Shown one piece after another: positions 23,901 through 45,600 of a stretch of DNA of 47,500 bases. The stretch comes from Cristatella mucedo (taxonomy: Eukaryota; Bryozoa; Phylactolaemata; Cristatellidae). A program made the position numbers and the translations under genes. The notes beneath the pieces are model-generated. The model was not told the DNA's origin and made no database searches. It saw only the letters and a list, made by a program, of their open reading frames with translations. The stretch lies in assembly GCA_009760855.2 (NCBI GenBank), contig WPIO01000037.1, positions 1,145,001 through 1,192,500 on the forward strand, in the 5' to 3' direction. The stretch's first letter is position 1, and the number at the start of each line of letters is the position of its first letter.

Positions 23901-26756
23901 CCGCCTGCTGGGGACAGATGGCGATCGTCGACATCTTGGCTCGCTTTGGCGGCGATCTCGACACGAAGACGCTTCGAGGCGAGACCGTTCTCGGTGAGCC
24001 GGCCGGCCGGCCGACCGCAGCGCCTGCTTGGCTGGCCGTGCTGCGTGCGCCAGCCCACCTGAGTGCCCGTCGCTCTGCTCGTGCACCTTTCTGCTCGCCC
24101 GCTTGCAGACATATGTGAGGACCCCGAGCTGAAGCAGCAGATCGAGGAGATAAAGAGGGCGCTGATGACGGACCGCGAGCAGCAGAAGGACTTCTTCAAG
24201 CAGCACCGAAGCAGTGCGCACAACACCAGAGGGTACGGCTGCACGAAAGACCTGCCACAGCAGCCGCCGTTGTCAGCACGCCGGCGGGGGGGGGGGGGGG
24301 GGGGGGGGGGGGATTCCTCACTGCCCCTGGGTCTTAGCTTGGAGTCTTGGGCTAAGGAGCTCACATGCTTCACGATCCAGGGTGTGGGTTCGAATCCTCC
24401 TGCTGCAGGCTGCCCTATATTACCAATTGCTCGCTGGCTGATAGCCACTGTGGGCTTTTCTGCTGTCATGTAAATGAGGCCTCATTATAAATGAGCTAAA
24501 CTTTTCATTTTGTATACTTTTCCTTTTTTTTTATGCCAGGTCCCCCGAGGATTCGAACCTCTAGGCAGCAACAGCAGCTGTTCTCCCGCAGTCTCTTGTC
24601 TCCCTCTCTTTCTCTTCCGTTGCTGTACCATCTGCCTTTCTAGCGATGGGGACGGGCAAGTCTTTCACGGAGTCAGCTGCTGCTGGTCTGTGGAATTACC
24701 TCTAGACAGGTCAAGTGCCTCGGCCAGTTGTTTCACTTAAACTCGTTAGGCTCGCAAAGAGTCAGGTGGCTAGCTGCTAAACCTCAGTACGCTCTCAGGA
24801 GGAGGAGGAGGAATGTGTAGTGTCTGTTGCAGTTTGTCCCGTACTCCGAAGGAGCTCCAGGCATCATTAAAAAACCTCCATTCATTTTAGCCAAGGCGGT
24901 TGGCCTTTTCACTTGTTATGCAGGGGGAAAGCGGTTTTCTCCACTCACTGTCCCTCCATTGTTGAAGCCCGAGCTGTTGATCCATTCCCGGCGTTGCAGC
25001 AGCACCTAGACGATCAATATAAAAATATATTCATTTGCATAGCGCCCTAAGAGAACTTAATCTCTATTCAGGTGCTTCACATAATGCCACGGGGCTCGAG
25101 CCCTTGGACGTCGGTCGGCAAACACATTCACCTTGACCTCGGTTGTTAAGGGCAAGCGCCTTAATCACTCCGCCAAACCAGTGGGGGGCGATCTCATCGG
25201 ACCCAAATCTGTCGATATATATTGATAAATAAATGAACGTACAATAAGTATTTATATAATACAATGTTAGATTGACATTATTTATAATTTTAAGTTAATG
25301 GGTAGAATAAAGATCAGCCGAAGAATAACTTTCCAGCTAGAGCCGTGGGGGGACAACCCCGGATTTAGTTGTTCACAGCTCATCATTCTTAGGGGAGGGT
25401 AGTGAGAACGGCAGTCGTGTTAAGGCTGGTGGCGATGTCGAGGCTGCAGGTCCTTGCCCCCTGGCGGCTGGCTCCTTTACCGAATGCTGTCTTGTCAAAT
25501 GCTTGAATGTGGCTGATTGCTGCACGAGGCGTGCTTCCTGTGCACTCGAACACATCCGCTTGTCGTCTCTCGTGACAGTGCAAGTGACAGTGCGATCGCT
25601 GCAATGGGAATGGGGGGAGGGGGGGCAGTAGCCGGCAGCTGGCCCCCCCCCAGGACGAGAGGCTGGCCTCAGGCTGCCGGGCGCCGGCTTACTCATGTGC
25701 TCACGCGCCTGCGCATTGTAGCGCTTCGATACGACGTCACAGCATGCGGGACAAGCATCGGCTGTCGCTGAAGGAAGCAAAAGAGGAAGCGCTCATGTTC
25801 GGCCATGCTGACAAGGTGATTTGATTGTTCGAGCGCAGCGGCGAGATCAGCAGAGCAGGTGTCGCCGTGCGCACGACTTCGGGCAGCAGCCCCCCCCCCG
25901 GCAAGCAAAAGCTCAGCGGAGCCGAGAGCAGCGGTTCAAAGTTCGTGTCGCCGTGAAGGTGTTGCCGTGTGTCGCCGTGCGCACGACTTCGGGCAGCTCC
26001 CCCCCCCCCAAGCAAAAGCTGTCAGGCCGCCCCGCCCCCGCATCGCTGGTGAGAGGCGCTGCCGGGCGAGCGAGACGCGTTCTCTGCTCGATGCGAGTCC
26101 AACGAAAGCTCGTCTCGTGCGCACGCACGTGCCGTGGCTGCTCAGAAGTGACAGCTCGCGGGACACGTAGGAAACCGGGCTCCGTTAGCTCGCCATTCGC
26201 TATTCATTGAGTTAGCTCGCCATTCGCTATTCATTGAGACCGGCAGACGCCGCCGCTGCATTTGATATCTATAGCAGCTGCTGGAGTTGATATCTGTAGC
26301 AGCAGTGAAGCTTCCGTGCTTGTCCCGAAGGCAGTCAGCACTGGTCACCCAGGATCGTGCCAAAGAGACCTTCGAAGTTCGACCTCGATCTGAGGCCTGT
26401 CAATCACGAGGGGAATTAATGAGCGCTGGCTTGCATAAATAGCACTGCGAAGGCGCCCCTCAATGGGCCGTCTGGGTGCTTCAAAACATCGGTCTAATCA
26501 ATTGAGGCCCGAGGGCCCTCTGGTTGGTACATCTGGCACACACCTCCCCCCAACCACAGCTGTGGTCGAGAACGGCGTGAACTAGCGCCTCGGCAAACTC
26601 GAGTTCGTACCGAGTTGCACACGTGGCCACAACCTCTACCTCTAAGTATTGACTCCCGGAAAACCGAGCCTTTGGTGCATTAGACTGGACTTGCCTGTGC
26701 GACCTGTCGTTTTGCGTACAGTTTTAGACAGCCTGTCATACGTTGCAACATCGTGA

Positions 26757-26800
<44 letters not shown>

Positions 26801-27754
26801 GATGACCAGCTGGGCCCCATCCCCTGCCATTCTCTGTGCACATACGATTCGTCTGCTTGTAGTTTGCGAGTGCTATCGCTCACTCCTTATCGGCCAGTGT
26901 TCAGGCGGTTCCTTGTTGGCTGTGGGGTGTGCTGTTCAGCGCCGCTGCCTCGGTTGTATGTCTTTTGACCTGGCTTCCTTGCACACAACAAATGACCAGC
27001 TGTCGCGTCAGAATAGTGGGCGACTCGTATGCAAATCATCTTTAGTTGCTGGCAGCTTCGGTGTTGTTGGGCTAGCATTCACACCGCTAATGTCGTCTGA
27101 AGCGTCCTGCCTGCTTGCCGTTGGGGGTGGGGTGGAGTGCGAAGCAGGCCTTCAGCAGCTGCAAAGTCTTGCTCTCGCCATCGACATTTTCCTCCATTTT
27201 TTGTCAAGGTCGATGGTGCCGTGGTGAGCCCGGACGACGTGGACGTCGAGTCGTCGCTCGGAGGTGAAGGTCGAGATGAAGGTCGCGACTCAGTAGACCA
27301 AGTCCATCTGCCGAACGTCGCTGCTGTAGATGGTGAGAAAGGCGATGAGGCGCAAGAGTCGGCAACCCTAGATTCGGAAGTCGTCGTGGGTGCCGAGAGG
27401 CCGATTGTCGTAAGCTCCGCTGCCACAGTCGAGCATGAGCCTTTGGCGGCCAACAACTTGCACGTCGACAACGGGTCGTTCTACCCTGTTGCCGCTGCTG
27501 CCATCTCGGCCACTGGCAACCACCGGCAGAGCGGCGGCAGCAGCATCAGCACAGGTGCAGAGCAGCAGCAGCAGCAGCCGATGTCACCGCCCTCGATGTC
27601 TGCCCTGGGTGAATCGGCTGCACCTCCACCGCCGCCGCCGGTCACTCTGCCGCCGCCGCCGAAGTCGGTACTTACCAAGCCCACGCCGGCGGCCACCGAT
27701 GTCGTCGACGGCAGCAAGGCAGACAAATCGAAGCACTGCTGCACCATTGTCTAG
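17954..27754 (+). CDS. PPP1R16: Protein phosphatase 1 regulatory subunit 16 (MYPT3/TIMAP type), 8 exons
   Basis: Exons by my reading: 17954-18266, 20061-20131, 22068-22213, 22951-23179, 23792-23993, 24109-24232, 25722-25815, 27209-27754. All introns are GT-AG, all phases match, and the model gives 574 codons plus stop; human paralogues are of similar size. Family members target PP1 catalytic subunit to membranes. In order I see an N-terminal basic coiled-coil-like segment (residues 10-57), an RVxF-like PP1 docking motif RRLVF (83-87), ankyrin repeats (about 90-330: [53 protein letters not shown]), an RRHS phosphosite-like motif (Ser369) matching the PKA site region of TIMAP, a low-complexity Gln/Pro tail, and a C-terminal CCTIV that fits a CaaX prenylation box. 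Introns carry LINE and SINE relics. The exon 8 acceptor is AAG, less usual than CAG or TAG. Whether it corresponds to 16A or 16B cannot be said; it looks like an unduplicated ancestor. Confidence 0.92.
18360..18450 (-). mobile_element. Decayed LINE/SINE tail in PPP1R16 intron 1
   Basis: A TAATGATGAATTATTG start, a divergent GAGAACTAAATCTCT inner stem and a GCGCCTTACTTGTGCTGGAA end recall the recurrent tail block, in minus orientation, strongly mutated. Confidence 0.55.
18909..19020 (-). mobile_element. Decayed LINE tail in PPP1R16 intron 1
   Basis: A TAA run (about 18920-18940) precedes a strongly altered stem-loop region and a preserved CTTTACATTTGCTGCAAAGG end, as in the other minus-strand tails. 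Only about 110 bp remain. Confidence 0.6.
19797..19915 (-). mobile_element. Decayed tRNA-derived SINE (family B), partial
   Basis: CAATAGCCCCATTTATATGT, GAAGAGCCTTTACAG, CAACAAAGAATCG and CTCGAGCCCGTGGTCAGG follow the order of the family B minus-strand copies (tail, body, box B), with many changes. It lies in PPP1R16 intron 1. Confidence 0.5.
20808..20965 (-). mobile_element. LINE 3' tail in PPP1R16 intron 2
   Basis: A TAATAATAATAA run, the stem-loop block (20833-20885) and GCTACAAATGAAGCATGATT followed by ATGTTCAATAAACAACAAGA, the 3' region shared with the copy at 15,366. No coding sequence remains. Confidence 0.8.
21050..21640 (+). pseudogene. Decayed LINE reverse transcriptase C-terminus in PPP1R16 intron 2
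   Basis: On the plus strand, broken frames still recall the C-terminal reverse transcriptase of the minus-strand copies. There is a TCCACAGTCAAGTCTAACTT region (STVKSAYF-like), a TTCTCATCTCGACTTCTGTA region (VTSRLDFC-like), ATTCAGCTGCCAGGCTTTTC (NSAARL-like), CGACTTTCGATGGCATCAAG (LHWLPVK-like) and a final AAGCTCGGTACTCACTCGTG part. Many stops and shifts show an old copy, opposite in direction to its neighbours. Confidence 0.7.
21737..21880 (-). mobile_element. LINE 3' tail in PPP1R16 intron 2
   Basis: A GATGATAATAATATATTTGT start, a divergent stem-loop (GCGGCCCTAAGAGAACTTAA) and GTAAAGGAAGCACGATCGAA with CATGCTCAATGTCAGCAAGC identify another minus-strand tail. Confidence 0.7.
22464..22705 (-). 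mobile_element. LINE 3' end fragment in PPP1R16 intron 3
   Basis: A TAATAATAATACATTTGT start is followed by a stem-loop region enlarged by AT-rich TTTCTAATTT repeats, then GCTGTAAAGGAAGCATTATC and a CATGCACAATGTCAACAAGC/CATGGTTAGG block as in other copies. Confidence 0.7.
24286..24312 (+). repeat. 27-base G run in PPP1R16 intron 6
   Basis: An uninterrupted run of 27 G starts about 50 bases after the exon 6 donor. It could form G-quadruplex structure in the RNA. Its exact length is prone to sequencing error. Confidence 0.95.
24325..24497 (+). mobile_element. tRNA-derived SINE (family B) in PPP1R16 intron 6
   Basis: A CTGGGTCTTAGCTTGGAG head and GGGTGTGGGTTCGAATCCTC box B-like sequence precede the body (GCTCGCTGGCTGATAGCCAC) and an ATGTAAATGAGGCCTCATTA end. 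Orientation is plus. It is moderately diverged. Confidence 0.75.
25027..25187 (-). mobile_element. tRNA-derived SINE with LINE-like tail (family A) in PPP1R16 intron 6
   Basis: On the minus strand: a head CCACTGGTTTGGCGGAGTGA, a box B-like GGGCTCGAGCCCCGTGGC part, and the tail GTGAAGCACCTGAATAGAGA with TTCTCT and GGGCGC. The CACCTTGACCTCGG segment between the boxes is shared with the copies at 9319 and 43041. Confidence 0.8.
25852..26023. repeat. Direct repeat pair with C runs in PPP1R16 intron 7
   Basis: GTGTCGCCGTGCGCACGACT, followed by TCGGGCAG, a run of nine or ten C and AAGCAAAAGCT, occurs at about 25859-25917 and again at about 25972-26023. A shorter GTCGCCGTG repeat lies between them. 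Confidence 0.85.
26184..26237. repeat. Perfect tandem duplication, 2 x 27 bp
   Basis: A 27-bp unit starting GTTAGCTCGCCATTCGC and ending CATTGA is repeated immediately without a difference (26184-26210, 26211-26237), in PPP1R16 intron 7. Confidence 0.95.
26764..26796. repeat. (CT)n microsatellite
   Basis: A pure CT run of about 33 bases in PPP1R16 intron 7. Confidence 0.95.
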
Positions 27755-27763
27755 CCATTTGCA

Positions 27764-27816
27764 GAAAGTGATCGCCTCAGGCCAGCAGATGCAGGCTTCG
27801 TGAGGCGATCACTTTC
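27764..27816 (+). other. Inverted repeat 1 just after the PPP1R16 stop
   Basis: GAAAGTGATCGCCTCA at 27764-27779 has its exact reverse complement at 27801-27816, giving a 16-bp perfect stem with a 21-base loop. It begins ten bases after the stop codon, so it should be in the 3' UTR. Its role is unknown. Confidence 0.9.
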
Positions 27817-27906
27817 GCCGTTGGGCTACGGCGACACTACCGGACACCCGCCCGGTCGTCTGGCCAGTGCCTTGCGACCGCTGGCCGCTCCCTGTGCGAC
27901 GGCTGG

Positions 27907-27950
27907 AGCGGCGCCTGGCTGGCGTGCGCTCACGCCAGCCAGGCGCCGCT
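27907..27950 (+). other. Inverted repeat 2 in the PPP1R16 3' flank
   Basis: Positions 27907-27926 and 27931-27950 are perfect reverse complements: a 20-bp GC-rich stem closed by the four-base loop CGCT. This would be a very stable hairpin on either strand. It could be a regulatory RNA structure, a hairpin precursor or a small fold-back insertion. Confidence 0.9.
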
Positions 27951-28628
27951 GTGCAGCTGTGCACCAGCTGGGCGGCTCTGGGCATTAAGTGGATGAGGCG
28001 GGCGGCCTGGGCTGGCTGCCTGCCGCGTTCAATTACTAATGCTCAAACGGTCTTCACCAGAGCGAGCGAGCATTTCCTTCGGGCACATTCCACAGTGCTG
28101 GCGACGTTCACAGCACGCTGACGTTGTGGCGCTGCATGTTGCATGTGTGCGCAGCGTTCGGAGCACGCTGCATGTCCCTCTTGGTCTCTATTCTGCAGTC
28201 GCGCCCCATTCGACGTGGGCGGCCGCTCGCGTCACTTCCGGATTCAGTCGGTTCGGCCTTTGTGCAGTCATCGCTGGAGCTCAGATGCGAAGAAGTGCGA
28301 GAGTGGCGGATGCAGGGCCCACCACCAATCCCAACTCCCCCCGTGTCTTACTTTTTCTTTGGCAATCTCTCAAAATGTCGGCTACTGCTGCTGCTCTACT
28401 GACATGCATCGCATAACTAGGGTGCTATGCGACACGGGCTTCCTAGTTTCGGCAACTGCAGGGATTAATGTGCCTTGCTGACGGTGTATGATGTCGTTAA
28501 AAAAAAAGCAGCCTGGTTAGCTTCATTTCTTTTTGTAACCTCTCGGTACAATTATGCAGCTAGCTGTTCCACTGGCTCTCCGGTTTTGGTATATACTTGC
28601 TGCTCTATGCCCTGTCTGCATCTTTGCT

Positions 28629-28634
28629 AATAAA
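28629..28634 (+). promoter_or_regulatory. Poly(A) signal AATAAA, candidate for PPP1R16
   Basis: This is a canonical plus-strand AATAAA about 875 bp after the PPP1R16 stop codon. It lies about 30 bp from the end of the OSGEP coding sequence on the other strand (28665). I saw no equally good minus-strand signal just below 28,665. Confidence 0.5.
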
Positions 28635-28664
28635 GTGCTCGCTGCCTCCAGCTGCTGCAGCGGC

Positions 28665-42318
<13,654 letters not shown>

Positions 42319-42606
42319 CTGCAAAAACGCGACAAAGAAGGAAGAGCGGCCAACGCGCGCGGCGCGCCGCTCGGTCAGCGTCCTCGTCTCAGCCGGTCGC
42401 CGTCCGCTACTCTCAGAGCGTCCCCTGCGCGACCAGCTGCACTGCTCACTCACTCTGTCGTCGTCTCTCTGACGGAAGCGCTCGATCGCGAGTCTGGCGG
42501 ACGCGAAGCACGTGCGCGCGAGCAACGGCACCATTGGCGGGCTCCGTCCACCGGATGTACTTCGGATTTTAAAATGGTCTGACGCGCCGCTAGCGGGTGC
42601 CGGGCG
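42319..42606. promoter_or_regulatory. Divergent OSGEP / tubulin spacer, likely bidirectional promoter
   Basis: Only 288 bp separate the two start codons. The spacer is GC- and CpG-rich, without a TATA box at a convincing place. It has an inverted CCAAT box (CCATTGG, 42531-42537) and a CACGTG E-box (42509-42514). These are direct sequence matches; their use is inferred. Confidence 0.6.
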
Positions 42607-45600
42607 ATGTCGTCCGTTTTCGTCTATGTCGGCCAGTGCGGGAATCAGATAGGCGGAGAATTCCTGGGCGCTGCTGGTGATTACGCCAAGCGTCGGGCAT
42701 ACAAAGGGTACGCCGCTGCCCTGCGGCGCGTCAGCCGGCCGGCCGGCACGCGCTCGCGTCCGCCCTAACGCATGCGGTGCCCTAATGCGGCTCGCGTCGT
42801 TAGCGGCGTCGCGTCGCTAAGTGCGGCTCGCGTCGCCCGTCGCACCCAGCCGTCGCACCCAGCCGTCGCATCCAGCCGTCGCACCCAGCCGCCGCAGCGT
42901 CGGCTCGCGCCGCCCGTCGCCGGCCGAATTGGTTCGCTGGAGACGGCGTCTGCAACTTATCAGGCCTGGCCCAAATGGGTATGAAGTCGCTGTGAAGCAG
43001 TCATGGGGCGTCTGTTGTGACCGACCGTATATGTAAAATGTAATTCAGTTATGTGGCGCCTTAATAGAACCGAATCTCTATTCAGGCGCTTTACGTGTGC
43101 CATGGGGCTCGAGCCCATTACCTCGGTCGTCTAATACATTCACCTTGACCTTGGATGAGGCACCTCAACTGCTGGGTAAGGCTTGGTAAGAGGTGGGAAG
43201 CCACAAAAAAACAAAACCAGTCAAGGTTGGCCAATTCAACAACCTTATTTGTACAGAGGTAGAAGAGTCCCATTTTCGGCTGTCACCCTCTCACTACTCA
43301 ATCACGCAATTAAGGATTGCCTGCTCCTGGACTCGAACCCACGACCTCGATCGAGCAGGTTGAGCTTAAAGGACACTAAAACTAGCGACGCCACGGCGAC
43401 ACGCGGAGGTGTGCTAAACAGCCCTGATTGGGACTGATATTCGCTATTCACGGTTCTGAAATTATTGCGGCTAAGCGCCTAGAGAGAGATTAAGTTCTCT
43501 GAGGGCGCTTTATCAAATGAATTATTATTATTAGGAACCCAGTATGCGATAATGTATGGCACAGACTTCATAAAGGCAGGAGCCGGTGCAAAAGGCTGTC
43601 TGTTGAGCTTGCCTCGGCGGCTGAGCTGATTTGAGCTCTAGGCCACGGAGGAGCCGTTTGTGTTCGTCATGGCCACTGCTGGACTCTGGAGGGCCTGCAG
43701 CACTCCAAGTTGCTACCAAATAGACTTCCCTACGTTATGGATATGGACTCGTCATGTTGAGATGTGGGGAGGGGGCTCCGTGAGGGGGCTACCATTACCC
43801 CACCCCACTGTCGGCATGCCTGAATGCATTGACAATGCCTGCACCTACAAGTCGCTAGCCGTGACACGAAGGTTCAGAGCGGCACAAGTATTCATCGACC
43901 GTCGGTTGAGACTAGCCCCGTTATATATGGACTTGGAAGACCCACGATCCCTTTGCAGCAAATGTGAAGCGCCTAGAAAGAGATTGAGTTCTCCGAGGGC
44001 GCTTTATCAAGTCCATTGTTATTATTATTATTATCATTAAGCTACTTTCGCAAGAGCAGCAGCGGGCTACATGGTCTGCACCGAGTGTCGTTTGAAGCCA
44101 CAAAACGTCCTGCCCGACATCGATGCCGACACGTGATGACGTGCCACCCGATTCACCAGCCTTTTGGTGGTGTATTGCGTGTCATCTTCAGTTTTCTGTT
44201 TTTCCCCCATTGGTCGTCAGCTGACGATCTCTGGCGTTGCGAGTGTGGCTTTTCTCAGCTGTGCGCCGCCCTGCCCTCCTCCGGTGCGACCACGCTTCTC
44301 TGTCTCTTTCTCCCTCGGCTCTCGTTTTCGTTGATATGTGTCCAATATTGGCCGGTCTCACCTTTTTGCCGAGCATCGACTCGTTTTGGCGAGCGAGTTG
44401 CCTTAGCCAGCCTGTCTGGTCTCTGTTGGCTACCGAATGCGTACCGAAAGCCGCTTGGGCTGTGAGTGCGCTATACAAAACTCTCCTGCCTAACACCCAC
44501 ACGGTCTTTATGGCTTGGTGGAGTTACAGACTGAGATGCATTGCATTACATTTAGCTGCCGCTGCCGCAGGCAGTGACGACCATCAGCGATTGGATCACC
44601 GCATCCAATCGCAGGAGGTCCCAGCGACTGGCACATCGCCGCCATTCGGCGGCGTCGTATGCAGCCGCAGTCTGAAGGTGTCCGAGAAACGCCCGCTTCC
44701 GGCTTTCACTTTGCCTTTCTCGAGAGCGAGGCGCCACACTGATTCTAGTATCTATTGCTTTGTGGGAATGCGGTTTTTTTTTTTGGGAAGCAATATCTTT
44801 GGCCACTGCACGCTGAATGTCATGCCTTCGCTTTAGACACGTGTTCCACTCGTCGGATGGCAAGCTGAAATCCGTTCACGTGGACACGGAGAGTAAAGTT
44901 CTGGCCAGCACCGTCGGCAAATTGTCGCCCAGGTTTGACCACGTTTTGCTGACAGCCGTCCTATGATGCGGCTGCTGCTGCTGGTGCCTACCGTGAAAAG
45001 CGCCAGTCTGTCGCTCATTCTCAGGTACGTGCGTGAGGAGAACGTTATCCGGGGCAGAGGAGGACGCGGTAACAACTTCGCTTGCGGTAAGCTGCGATGG
45101 TATGCGACCGACTAGAGTTCGTCTGCTCGCTTGCTTGCTCGGGGAGCCTGGGTCCGTTTTGGTCGGGTCAGGGTTGAAGAGCTGGCCCGGCTGCCTTTGT
45201 CGTGGGCAGCCTAACAGGAATAGTGCCAAGCTGCAACTATTACGCCTTTGGCTTTGGTTGGCAAGCAGAGAGCGTATTTGTTGCACGTGTTACTCGGGTC
45301 CTGGCAGGCAGGAGAAACCCCACCAGCCGTCGCTGGCGCGTCCTTGGCAACCTATGGATGGCTGCATTCGCATGCAAAATGAGCCGCACTGGCTTTTGTT
45401 GCCAGACCCTGGGCGTGTCTTTCTTAAGGATACTATGGCCTAGAAGAAGGCGACTGTCTGCTCGAGCAGGCCGTCGATGCTATACGCAAGGAGGCCGAGA
45501 GGTAAGCCTGTCTTTGCCTTGTCGTCAGCATCTGCGCACGGGCATCAGACTTGTTTGCGCGATGGCTCGCTATCCAGCACCACGTGTCCAGCATTCGTGT

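Noticed and set aside
24540-24740. Possible extra PPP1R16 exon after a CAG at 24538
   Set aside because: The encoded peptide has no family similarity, and the exon at 25722 fits the phase and the family sequence.
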